Source: Rhinopomastus cyanomelas
Lineage: Eukaryota; Chordata; Aves; Bucerotiformes; Rhinopomastidae
Direction: 5' to 3'
DNA: 64,000 nt
Assembly (NCBI GenBank): GCA_013400115.1
Contig: VXBP01007529.1
Span: 122,834 to 186,833, forward strand
Position 1 is the stretch's first letter. Each line of letters starts with the position of its first letter. Both the position numbers and the translations under genes were made by a program. Of this stretch, positions 43,080 to 52,929 are shown piece by piece. A model generated the notes under the pieces. It was not told the origin of the DNA and did no database searches. It worked only from the letters and a program-made list of their open reading frames with translations.

Positions 43080-43460
43080 GTTGTTTTCAGCTGGCCAATG
43101 ACAAGGACTAATTAGCCTTTGTTTGGCTAAGAGGCCCATTAAGAGGTGGTCAGCCTCACTGCATCGAAGATCATCCACATCCCCTCTAATGAGCCCGCGG
43201 CCATCCGCAGCCAGGGAGTCACCCTGCCCACGAGGGAAGTGACAGCGCCCCCGCGTATGTCGCAGTGTTTCGTACTCAGGGTCACGCCGCTGGCTGCTGG
43301 AGGAAATACCTGCCCCATGAGCAAACTGGACTGCGGAGCCCAACCGGCCACATGCAGACGGGATGGCCCCTGGCCTGCCATGCACTTCATACCAGTTTAT
43401 AGTGGTACGAGCCCCGCGCGTCATTCTGGGTGCCCGTTGGCTTCTGTCGCCCGCTGCTCC
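43080..43460. promoter_or_regulatory. Candidate regulatory block next to the CpG island
   Basis: Repeat-free. Contains CTAATTAG at 43108-43115, SOX-like CTTTGTT at 43117-43123 and ATTAAGAGGTGG at about 43139-43150, followed by a CpG-containing stretch to 43440. Enhancer-like motif packing; conservation not testable here. Confidence 0.4.
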
Positions 43461-43476
43461 AGACGGAGGAGGAACC

Positions 43477-43637
43477 ACAGAACATTAGCGGTTGGAAGGG
43501 ACCCCGAAAGATCATCAAGTCCAATCCTCTTGCCACAGCAGGATCACCTAGATCCAGTCGCACAGACTCCACAACTCCCCTGGGCAACCCCTTTCAGTGC
43601 TCTGTCACCCCTAATGGAAAGAAGTTCCTTCGAATGC
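43477..43637 (-). mobile_element. CR1-A 3' fragment with internal deletion
   Basis: CCACAGAACATTAGCGGTTG to CCAGTCGCACAGACTCCACA. About 45 bp (AACATGTCC...GAGAAGGA) are missing. It continues to AAAGAAGTTCCTTCGAA. Confidence 0.88.
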
Positions 43638-43716
43638 TTGGGGGCGGGGGGGCATAACAAATACCCCTCTCAAAGTGGCCCAAACGACGCTCTGTTAGCC
43701 CAGCTGTGCAGGTAAA

Positions 43717-43824
43717 CAGAATCACAGAATGTTAGGGATCGGAAGGGACCCCGAAAGATCATCAACTCCAATGCCGCTGCCAGAGTGGGATCCCCTCAAT
43801 CAAGTGACACAGGAACGTGGCCAG
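43717..43824 (-). mobile_element. CR1-A terminal fragment
   Basis: ACAGAATCACAGAATGTTAG to AGTGACACAGGAACGTGGCC. Confidence 0.88.
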
Positions 43825-44066
43825 AACATTTAACTGCTGTAGTTCATTCGTGAGTTGGCAGCACGGAGGAAGCGGGTTCTTACGTCGCAGCCCGAAGCCG
43901 CAAATAGGAAGATATCTTTCCTTTCCGACTCCAGTCTGATCCCCACGCGTGGATCGGGTGTGTTTGCTGTTATTTGCTGAAATAATAAACAACCGGCTTA
44001 GTCAAACATTTGGGCTGTTGCTGTGTTTTGTGTGTGAAGGGAGCGCTCCCTTCTCTCCTGTCTGCA

Positions 44067-44305
44067 ATGTCCTGTGCGACCTGATCTAGGGGATCCTGCT
44101 CTGGCAGGGGCATTGGACTGGGTGATCTTTCGAGGTCCCTTCCAATCCCTGATGTTCTGCGATCCTGCTGTGGTTGGGAGATTGGGCTAGATGATCTTTC
44201 GAGGTCCCTTCCAATCCCTAATGATTCTATGACCCTGCTGCGGCAGGGGATTGGACTGGATGATCTTTCGAGGTCCCTTCGAATCCCTAAAGTTCCATGA
44301 TTGTT
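44067..44305 (+). mobile_element. CR1-A 3' end with terminal unit in triplicate
   Basis: Sense units end at GATGTTCTGCGATCCTGC, AATGATTCTATGACCCTGC and AAAGTTCCATGATTG. Each terminal (G/A)TTCTGTGATC-like end doubles as the start of the next unit's GATCCTGCTGTGG. Confidence 0.92.
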
Positions 44306-44429
44306 CCAGCGTTACTTGGTGAGACCATCAAGAGACCCACTGTGCTTCTCTCCGTGTTTTCAGTCTCCTCCGCACTTACAACAGCGGCAAGTTTCGACAG
44401 CCACTGCCAGGGTTCGAGTTGTTTTACTC

Positions 44430-44720
44430 CAAGAGGAGAAATGCGCCTTTAAGTGGGAGATCTGCCACTGGCTAAGCGCAGACAGAGATGTCTGCTGGAA
44501 TAAATAACCCTCTTAATTCCTTCAAGCTCCATCTGTGGAAATGATAAAGCGCAGCCATTATGGAGGGCTGCTGGGCTAAATTAATTTGGTTCCTCCATTA
44601 CGCTGCAATCTTCTGAAGATGATGGCTATTTCTCTCTTAAATGCCCTTATCCCTAGATGTATCTAGCAGTTGATGCGATTAAGGTGAACATAATGTCAGT
44701 TTAACCACGCCAATAGCACT
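44430..44720. promoter_or_regulatory. Candidate conserved enhancer block
   Basis: Repeat-free. E-box CATCTG at 44530-44535, CCATTATGG near 44556, TAAATTAATTTGG at 44577-44589, GATTAAGG at 44677-44684. The texture is that of a vertebrate developmental conserved element, about 27 kb upstream of the EYA1 CpG island. Confidence 0.45.
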
Positions 44721-44879
44721 TCTCTCCCGCACATGGCTGAATGGGGCTGCATCGCAAGCTCCCACCTTCCCCTGGACACGTCTGATGTAACCTTCCCAAA
44801 AATCCAGAGCGTGTGCGTTCGGATGCTTTTCTTCTAGGATTCCTCGGATCGATACTTGTGTTCCGTGTTCTCACCTTGC

Positions 44880-45194
44880 CGGTAGCGTTAGGGCTTCCAG
44901 CACAAACCTGCCAGGAAGAAGGCAAACTCTGCCCCGCTGTGCGCCCTCCTCCTGAACACTTCTAAGTTGCGAACCACGATGATGTTTGCCCGCTCTGCTC
45001 TGCCTCTGCGAGCGAGAAGATAGGCGGTCAGCGGACACATCGCACCCCAGATCATCACGGAGGCGGCTGCTCCCAGGGCCGACGCTTCCCTTCTGGGCGG
45101 GGAGACGCGGGCACCTGGGAGACCACCGGGGCAAGGGTGCTGCTGCTCTCCCTGCTTGTCTTCTCCAGGAGCCCCACCGCCGGGCTGCACTCCC
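44880..45194. promoter_or_regulatory. GC-rich patch
   Basis: Moderately CpG-rich (AGGCGGCTGCTCCCAGGGCC, GGGGAGACGCGGGC). It ends abruptly at the AT-rich repeat at 45195. No exon recognised. Confidence 0.3.
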
Positions 45195-45532
45195 ATTATT
45201 TATTTTATTTTTATATTATTTCATTATTTATTTTATTTTTAAAATTCTTTTATTTTTTATTTAATTTCATTTAGTTATTTTATTTCATTTTTCTTGATTT
45301 CATTTTATTTCATTTCACTTCGTTTTATTTTATTTCATTTCCTTTTATTTTTTCTTGGTTTCATTTTATTTCATTTCATTTTACTTCGCTTTATTTTAGT
45401 TTACTTTTAAAATTTTTATTTCATTTCATTTCACTTTATCTTATTTCATTTAATTTCACCTCATTTAATTTAATTTCATTATCTTATTTAAATTCTATTT
45501 TGTCTTATTTATTCATTCTATTTAATTGTACA
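45195..45532. repeat. AT-rich low-complexity repeat
   Basis: About 335 bp of diverged (TTTTATTTCA)-type pentamers and decamers with almost no G. Separates two CpG-rich patches. Confidence 0.95.
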
Positions 45533-45689
45533 ACAAGTAATGGTGTCTGGGACTAAAGAGGAAGCTAATTACTGTTCGAGCTGATACTTTCAATCTTTTC
45601 TTCCCCCCTTCCCTCTCCCTCGATTCGCTGGCTCGAACATCTAGAGTTTGTGGAGACTGTCGGAACGTTCCTTCGTGCTCCTCTCTCCG

Positions 45690-46060
45690 TTGTCACCCCG
45701 AGCCCCGGCGGTTTTTTTTAGCTAGGAAATCACCATCGATTTCTCTAGGGTTTTCTTGCCGAAGGCCGAATACGCTGAAGGAGGAGGCAAGAACGGCGGG
45801 CGAGGAGGCGGACTGTTTGCAAAGGTGAGGAGCCTCCCCAGCCGGCCGGGCCCTCCGCAGCAGCGGGACCACCCGCTCCCCGCCAGCCGCCGCTCGGGGG
45901 GCCCCAAGTCGGGCTGCGGCCGCGAAGGTCCCCCGGGGGCGTCGGGAAACCCGGCGGCGGCGGCAGCAGCAGCGGCCCCGGCAGGTCCTCTCCGAGGGTC
46001 GGGCTAACCGCCGGCTGATCGCTGCTGCCTTTCTCTGTCAGAGCCGGCGTGGTCCCTCCC
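45690..46060. promoter_or_regulatory. CpG island
   Basis: Very GC-rich with GGCGGCGGCGGCAGCAGCAG and CGCCGCTCGGGGGGCC. A plus-strand donor-like CAAAG|GTGAGG occurs at about 45822. Open frames on both strands are proline-, glycine- and arginine-rich by composition. Candidate promoter for a noncoding or alternative transcript. Confidence 0.45.
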
Positions 46061-46400
46061 ACCTCGGGTGGAAACTGGGCAGAAGGAACCCTGGGGCTGG
46101 GGGAGGCAAAGAGAGAGACTGTAGAACACGTCGCCACCTCCACAAAGGTATTTCCTTCGCTGCCCACCCCGGCCAAGATTTCTGCAACGAGCAGGATTCG
46201 CTGCTATTTTGGTCTTTTATTTGGTGACAAAAGGCTCTCTGGTTCTCGCTGGGCAAGGGGGGAGTGGTGGGTGGGTGTCTACATCCAGGTGGGACCTTTC
46301 CATTGGGTTCCAATGGCACAGGGATCACTTACAGATGGCTCAAGCCAGAAGCAGATCATAACCTCAACTTCAGGGGTCCCGAGGAGGATATTCAGATATT

Positions 46401-47000
46401 TCGCAGAACCATAGAACATCAGGGATCGGAAGGGACCTCAAAAGATCGTCTAGTCCAATCCCACTGACACAGCAGATCCAGTCACATAAGAACATGTCCA
46501 GGTGGGTTTTAAACATCTCCAGAGAAGGAGACTCCACAACCGCCCTGGGCAGCCAGTCCCACTGCTCTGTCACCCTCACTGGGAAGAAGCTCCTCCTCAT
46601 ATTGATGTGGAACCTCCTCTGTTCCAGCTCACACCCACTGCCCCTTGTCCTATCATTAGGTGCCCCTGAGCAGAGCCTGGCTCCATCCTCCTGACACCCA
46701 CCCTTCACATATTTAGACATTCATGGGGTTATGAGCTCAAGAGACCCAGCTCCCTCAGCCTTTCCTCGTGAGGGAGATGCTCCACTCCCTTCATCATCCT
46801 TGTTGCTCTACACTGGACTCCCTGACACTGAGCAGAGCCTGGCTCCATCCTCCTGACACCCACCCTTCACGTATTTATCATCATTTATGAGGTTCCCCCT
46901 CAGCCTCCTTTTCTCCAAGCGCAAGAGACCCAGCTCCCTCAGCCTTTCCTCACCAGGGGGATGCTCCCGTCCCTTCACCATCTTCACGGCTCAGTCTTGC
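46401..47000 (-). mobile_element. CR1-A copy with internal segment duplicated
   Basis: GCAGAACCATAGAACATCAG through the ORF2 C-terminus (minus 46370-46720: RTRGSGCELEQRRFHINMRR). The segment from the ORF2 CQEDGARL region to the DEERLRELGLL region occurs twice in succession (about 46665-46820 and 46826-46985). Confidence 0.92.
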
Positions 47001-47975
47001 ACCGGACATCTGCGTGCCAGGGACACCAATTAACTCTCCATGTTGATTAACAGTGACGCACTTTCCCAGAAGGATGTGACGATGACAACATTTAGAAGGC
47101 ACCAACTGACCCTTGGCGAGGGGGCAATAAACCCCGCGGCAGCCTGTCCGTCTTTGGAGACCCCACTAGGCTTCCAAAGCGATCCCGCAGAAGGCACAAC
47201 GCGCTCTCCTTGTCTAGTCTACCGGAGACAGAAACCTCTTGGAGCGTGTTTTAGTGCCCGCTGCACACACGATGCTCCAAGCCAAACCTCGGAACGCTGC
47301 AAGTGTTGATCTAACCGGCCTGAAACATCTTGTCGAATAAATCACCCCGTTCGGAGCAAACCCACGTCGTTTCTCACCCACGGGACGGGGCGGTGCCTGC
47401 GGTTACTCTCACGGGTGGACACACGGAGTTAAAACACGTTCTGCCACAGCCTTTTCCAGGGGATTGTTTTGGCTCCGTGCTCCAACACCAGGAGCCAAAA
47501 CCCTGGCCGATGTTTTGACAACAGAGCCAGGAAAAACAAGAGAGGGCTAAGCCCGTGAAGGAGAAATGAAGATGTAGTGAGGGAAAACAGTAGTGGCTCT
47601 GCCACCGCCTGACTCGATCCATATGTGGGCTTAAACACAGGAAACACCCACCGCTCCCCGCAATCAGGCCAGGGGCTGGAGCGGCACAAGGAGCCTTGTG
47701 GAACTAATTGGCTTCTGCTAAGACTGTCGTTGGCTGAGGAAAGCACTTTGCAGCCTGGAGTCGGAACGTTTAAAGAATAAAGATCATCTCCTGCGAGAGT
47801 GCTAAAGTCCTTTCCAGAGTGCTCACCCCGATGCTACTGTGGTCGGGCAGCTGAATGGATTTTTTCTTTCTCTCCTCTCTTTTAATGACTTTTACTGAAC
47901 TTCAAGCAAATTTGGAATTTTATTTGAGGGGGTTTTTTTGGCTTATTCATTTTCCCCTCTTGCACTGATGGGAAG
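47001..47975. other. Repeat-free upstream block
   Basis: Unique, moderate GC. Short frames only. No exon or RNA recognised. Confidence 0.4.
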
Positions 47976-48452
47976 GGAATCACAGAACATTAGGGACTGG
48001 AAGGGACCTTGGAAGATCATCTAGCCCAATCCCCCTGCCAGAGCAGGACCACAGCATCACAGAACATCAGGGATTAGAAGGCACCTCAAAAGATCATCTA
48101 GACCAATCCCCCCACCAGAGCAGGTTCATCTAGCCCAATCCCCCCACCACAGCAGGATCAGCCAGACCAAGTCGCATAGGAACACATCCAGGTGGGTTTT
48201 AAACATCTTCAGTGAAGGAGACTCCACAACTCCCCTGGGCAGCCCCTTCCAGTGCTCTGGCACCCCCATCATGAAGAAGTTCCTTCTCACATTGATGTCG
48301 AACCTCCTGTGTTCCAGCTGACACCCACAGCCCCTTGATCCATCACTAGATGCCCCTGAGCAGAGCCTGGCTCCATCCTCCTGACACCCACCCCTCACAT
48401 ATTTATCAACATTAATGAGGTCACCCCTCAGTCTCCTCCAAGCTCAAGAGAC
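47976..48452 (-). mobile_element. CR1-A copy with two and a half terminal units
   Basis: Antisense units begin at AATCACAGAACATTAGGGAC (47979) and ATCACAGAACATCAGGGATT (48055). A third partial unit, TCATCTAGCCCAATCCCCCC (48126), precedes the body, which runs to CAGTCTCCTCCAAGCTCAAG. The minus frame 48126-48398 covers the ORF2 C-terminus. Confidence 0.92.
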
Positions 48453-49131
48453 CCATGAAGAAAGAACCAAGAAATACATTAAAAATCTGTTTTTCTTCCC
48501 CTACTCTTGCAGTGAAGAGAGTGAACCTGCCGGTGTCACCTTGTCAAGGGTTTTCCTCTGAGGGAAGTCCCACTGCCTGTGGCCAGAAGCTGCTGTTGTT
48601 TCCCACCACGTGGTTTTCTTCAGACCCAGTGGCCATGAAGAAGGGAACCTGCAAAGACTGTGATGATTTTGCACTAATCTCAAGCAAACTCTGAGAGCCT
48701 TGGCCACGCTCCCCAGTTTCAGTAGCACAGCTCACCGCCTTGGCTTTCAGGACTACTTCGCTTCAAGTGCAGTTGGAGCTCTGGGAAGGTTTGGAGAAGG
48801 CAGACGAAAAGCACAAGCTGCGCCTCAACACATCATAAAGTAAAGATTTCAGCGCCGAACGTGGAAGGAGAAACAGCAAGTAGATTTCCCCCGTCTTCCT
48901 AAGCTATAAAATATGTCCTACATGTAAAATAAAAACCTTCCTTTGCCAAAAGTTACTCAGTTGTAATTTTTCATGACACTGGATCCATTTGCAGGAGCCA
49001 CTAACTCCTGTTTGGAGCCGTCTGCAGGTCTAGACGGGCAAGTCTTTGGAGGTCTATTCTTTCTTAGGGATTCATCCCAGTTTCCAGTCCCATTTCCTCC
49101 CTGTCTCTAATGTCTGTTCCTTTCTCACCAT
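48453..49131. other. Unique sequence containing the source of a templated insertion
   Basis: Repeat-free. Positions 48791-48838 are exactly repeated at 50593-50640. No coding feature recognised. Confidence 0.5.
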
Positions 49132-49246
49132 TGAAACCCACCTGGACGTGTTCCTGTGTGAGTTGGTCCAGGTGATTCTGCTCTGCAGGGGGATTGGACT
49201 GGATGATCTTTCGAGGTCCCTTCCAGTCCCTAATGAGTCTCTGATT
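49132..49246 (+). mobile_element. CR1-A 3' fragment
   Basis: GAAACCCACCTGGACGTGTT to GTCCCTAATGAGTCTCTGA. Confidence 0.87.
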
Positions 49247-49489
49247 TACAAATGATTTCCAGAGCCAGAGCTGCTCCAGCCACGGCACCCGGAGGACCGG
49301 GTTCCAGCCACACGCACAGTACGAGTAACGTAAAGCCATTGGTCACGTTTTACAACAAACCAAATGAAACTGAGGAATTAAAGACAAGCTAATAGAACAA
49401 TTAATATTAGTGGCAAATCACTGGCAGAAGGTCACAAGCAGCCTTCTGCAGCTCTGACAAAGCACAGACCTCCTCATGCGAGGGCTACA

Positions 49490-50265
49490 CACGAACTTGC
49501 AGTTCTCTTCCGACGCCGCTCGCAGAGGAAGTCAAACCCTCTCCTGCGGGTGGAATAACGCTCGCTTTTGCCAACGCACGCAGGGCAGACTGAGGTTTCG
49601 TTCGTGTGTTCGGCTGCCCGTGCCCCCTCTGCAGCCCAGTCTCAGATGGCGAGCTGCTCGCGGCTCCCGAGCCGGGCTCTGGGCGAGCCCGCCGTGCGTG
49701 CGAACAAGCTCGCCATTATGCTTCCCGCCGAGATAAAGCAGACGCTGATAAGGGGGTCTTCCACCAGACAAAGAGCTCCCTGTGGGGGAGTGTGGATAGT
49801 CTTCCCGAAAGCCCCGTGCTCCGGCAGATCGCGCCAGATTGAGCCAGGAGGCATCTCCTTCCATCCTCGAATTTCCGCCGCCCGTCACAGCGGCCGTCGG
49901 GTGAAGCGCCCTCCCCTCGACAGCCTGCCCGTGCCTAGGATTTCAGGGGCTCGGCGAACAGGTGAACCCACTGTTTTCAGGCTGGAAAGGTCCCTGCGCA
50001 GAAGCCTGGGAAAGGGCAGGGGTATCAGTGGCTGTTCTACCTGAGAGCACAAGGGAGCGGGACACCCGATCCAGCGGGCTGAGCTCAGCCGGCAGCACCC
50101 TAGCCTGCACCCCTTTGTGAATTTAAAGCCTTGCGAGCCGTCCCTCCCGACAAAAGCTTCACGACGGGGAGGACGTGCGGCCAGAGGCGCCCTCCCAGGA
50201 GCCGCCGGTCGCTCTGTCTCCGGGTTACGCGCAGCGCGCTCCCGGAAGACTCAAGCTCCGAGCAG
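49490..50265. promoter_or_regulatory. CpG-rich region
   Basis: CpG-rich from 49500 to 49900 and again at 50150-50265 (GCGCAGCGCGCTCCCGG). Overlapping open frames on both strands (up to 158 codons) match nothing known. The right edge joins CR1-A sequence directly. Confidence 0.4.
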
Positions 50266-50458
50266 ACCACTCTGTCACCCTCACTGTGAAGAAGGTCCTT
50301 CTTATATTTATATGGAACCTCCTGTGTGCCAGCTGACACCTATTGCCCCTTGTCCTATCACTAGATGCCCCTGAGCAGAGCCTGGCTCCATCTTCCTGAC
50401 ACCAACCCTTCCTTCACATATTTATCAACATCAATGATGTCACCGCTCAGTCTCTGGC
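50266..50458 (-). mobile_element. CR1-A internal fragment lacking its 3' end
   Basis: ACCACTCTGTCACCCTCACT to GATGTCACCGCTCAGTCTC, antisense ORF2 C-terminal block. Confidence 0.87.
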
Positions 50459-50471
50459 AGATAAATATGTT

Positions 50472-50715
50472 TACAGGAGAGAAGTAACTTCTTGCTGGTG
50501 AGGCTGACAGGGCTGCCCAGGGAGGTTGTGGAGTCTCCTTCTCTGGAGACATTGAAAAGCCACCGGAGTATGTTCCTGTGTGACTTGGAGACTTGGAGAA
50601 GGCAGACGAAAAGCACAAGCTGCGCCTCAACACATCATAACCCCTGCTCTAGAAGGGGTTTTGGACTAGAAGATCTTTCGAGGTCCCTTCCAATCCCTGA
50701 TGTTCTGTGATTCTA
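50472..50715 (+). mobile_element. CR1-A 3' fragment split by a 48-bp templated insertion
   Basis: ACAGGAGAGAAGTAACTTC through GTTCCTGTGTGACTTGG. It is then interrupted at about 50591-50640 by foreign sequence identical to 48791-48838, and CR1 resumes at CCCCTGCTCTAGAAGGGG to TGATGTTCTGTGATTCTA. Confidence 0.9.
50593..50640 (+). repeat. 48-bp exact duplicate of 48791-48838
   Basis: Begins TTGGAGAAGGCAGACG and ends CAACACATCATAA. No mismatch to the source 1.8 kb away, same orientation. It lies inside a CR1-A copy. Confidence 0.95.
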
Positions 50716-51414
50716 CGTAGTGGCAACAGGAAGAACCAGTCTGTCCTCAGCTCCTTGCTGTGACAGCAGGGCTGCCCGGAGGCACCGGGATGACTTGTGG
50801 GCTGCTCCGCGGGTAGGAAGCCTTTGATAAGCACTTGCCTGCCCTTCTGGAAGTCCACAGCACAGGCTTTGTTTCATCTACAGGTGATTAAATGGTCTGT
50901 GGGGCAATTACCAGCCAAAGAAAGGAGCAGCCGAGCCTCTCCAGGTTTCCTCCGTCACCCTGACTGAACGGAGTCAATGACTTTCCCTGAGAAACCTTCT
51001 CCAGCTCAGGGCTGGGCTTTCATTTAACTACTCGCTCTTTCGTTTTATTAAGTGCAAATTGTGGCTTAATGGGTTTAGAGCTGCCGTAAACCTCGGCGTC
51101 ACGGAGCCGTCAGAGCGGCCGGTCGCACGGTTCGGCTCTGGGAACGAGCAACGGAGTGAGCCCCGGACCCAGAGGGTCTGTGCTGAGGGGCAGAGCCAAA
51201 GCACAGGCAGCCCCTCGGCGGTTTCCTCTTGTTTTCTTGGAATTAGAGAAGGGCTGGAAGATGTTGGAAATGTGTCTGCAAATGGAACAAAGGGTCTGGT
51301 CTTTTTAAACGCAAACCCCGTGAATTAACTCTGCCAGGGGCTTTCTCCTGGGTGCTGGTTAAGCTGTCACTCTACTCCCCACCCATCACACTGCCTTTAG
51401 CTCCAAGTACTGGC
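50716..51414. other. Unique sequence
   Basis: Repeat-free. 50880-50930 has GTGATTAAATGG and GGGCAATTACC. 51090-51150 is CpG-containing. No exon recognised. Confidence 0.4.
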
Positions 51415-51970
51415 AGGATACTCCAGCAGGAGCAGGGAGGGGGCTGTTCCCCTGGACCCAGCACTGGAGAGGCTGCACCTTGAGTACTGGGTCCACTTTT
51501 GGGCACCTCAGTCCAAGGGAGACATCGAGGACCTTGGAGCAAGGGCAGAGGAGGGAATGAAGCTGGGGAAGGGGCTGGAGAATCAATCTGATGAGGAGGG
51601 ATGGAGAGAGTTGGGGCTGTTTAGGCTGAGGAAGAGGAGGCTGAGGGGAGACGTCATCGCTCTCTACAACTATCTGAAAGGACACTGTGGAGATGTTGGT
51701 GCTGGGCTCTTCTCACAGGTGGTCAGTGACAGAACCAGAGGGAAGGGCTTCAAGCTCCACCAGGGGAGGGTTAGACTGGACATCAAGAAAAAGTTCTTCC
51801 CAGAGAGAGTGGTCAGGCCCCGGACTGGGCTGCCCAGGGTGGTGGTTGAGTCCCCATCCCTGGATGAGTTTAAAAGATGCTTAGATGTGCTGTTGGGGGA
51901 TCTGGTTTAGGAGTGCATATGTAGAGTAGGGTCAATGGTTGGACTCTATGATCCCAAGGGTCTTCTCCAA
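51415..51970 (+). mobile_element. CR1-B copy, 556 bp, with open ORF2 C-terminus
   Basis: GGCAGGATACTCCAGCAGG, then the frame 51557-51910 reads MKLGKGLENQSDEEGW, RELGLFRLRKRRLRGD, RTRGKGFKLHQGRVRLDI, GLPRVVVESPSLDEFK and ends LDVLLGDLV. 3' end GGTTGGACTCTATGATCCC to TCTTCTCCAAT. The best-preserved CR1-B remnant. Confidence 0.94.
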
Positions 51971-52009
51971 TACCCCCACCACAGCAGGATCACCTAGATC
52001 CAGTCACAG
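51971..52009 (-). mobile_element. CR1-A scrap abutting the CR1-B 3' end
   Basis: CCCCCACCACAGCAGGATCA to TAGATCCAGTCACA. It lacks its terminal unit, so the two 3' ends face each other. Confidence 0.75.
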
Positions 52010-52204
52010 CTACTTGGAGAGTGGAAAAGCCCTGCATGCTCATAACAAAACCCCTTTTGAAGCACCTCTGAGTGTTCATCAAGCTGCTTCAAACCTCTCC
52101 ATGCCACTAGCAAACGCCCCACGTACAGACGGCCGGAGGACTCAACGGGGGGACCACGCTCACAGGGAGCTACCAGCCCACCCCCACGAGCAAGACCATT
52201 TGTG

Positions 52205-52400
52205 ATTCTCATTAACAGCTCTGCCACGTCCGGCTCGATGAAAAGTGATAACACACCAATCCAGCAGTCACTAAGAACATTCTCCTGCTCCTGGAGGATT
52301 AATTTGCACTGACCCAGAATTCTCTATTTGCTTAACACGAGCCACGGGCCCCTTTGATGTGACCTGCTTCTCTAAACAACAGCACACAGCCCTCTCCTGG
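52205..52400. promoter_or_regulatory. Candidate conserved enhancer block
   Basis: Repeat-free. GGATTAATTTGC at 52296-52307 (bicoid/PITX-like core fused to a homeodomain site), AGTGATAACAC near 52245, and TCF/LEF-like CTTTGAT at 52352-52358. Regulatory role inferred. Confidence 0.4.
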
Positions 52401-52791
52401 GCTAAACCAGCTCTCGTCCTACTGAGAATTCAGGGAATTAATCATCCTGAAGTCCAAGAGTGCAGGATCATAAACTGTGTGCACAGGGACCTCACTCAGA
52501 AACTCCCAAGACTCTCATTCATCAACATTTTTTCCCTCTTCCCGGATATTTAGTGCGGACGGAGCCATTTGTTTCGGAGCCAGTCCTTCGCGACGCCTTT
52601 CATGTTGGAGTACGGTTGGGAACTGCACAAACATGATCTCTCTAACTTCCTCGGGGTAAACTCAAAGATTGTGGGACCATAGCTACAGGCTGATTCCCTC
52701 AAGTGGCCAGAACAGAGAACACAGGCCAAGACTCCAGTCATTGGGATCTCCATGGGATCAACCAGACAGTGGTAAAAAGCAGTGAGTTGCA
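52401..52791. other. Unique sequence
   Basis: No feature recognised. Confidence 0.4.
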
Positions 52792-52929
52792 GAATCACAG
52801 AACATTAGGGATTGGAAGGGACCTTGAAAGGTCATCTAGTCCTATCCCCTTGCTAGAGCAGGATCACAGAACATTAGGGATTGGAAGGGACCTCAAAAGA
52901 TCATCCAGTCCAATCCCCCTGCCACAGCT
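52792..52929 (-). mobile_element. CR1-A terminal unit duplicated, no body
   Basis: AATCACAGAACATTAGGGAT...TTGCTAGAGCAGGATCACAG runs into a second ACAGAACATTAGGGATTGG unit that stops after CCCCCTGCCACAGC. Confidence 0.9.

Noticed and set aside
45745..46176. 143-codon minus frame in a CpG island
   Set aside because: Proline- and glycine-rich by base composition, no known family, no splice context.
49568..50044. 158-codon plus frame and a 118-codon minus frame over the same DNA
   Set aside because: Both strands open together in GC-rich DNA; no recognisable domain.
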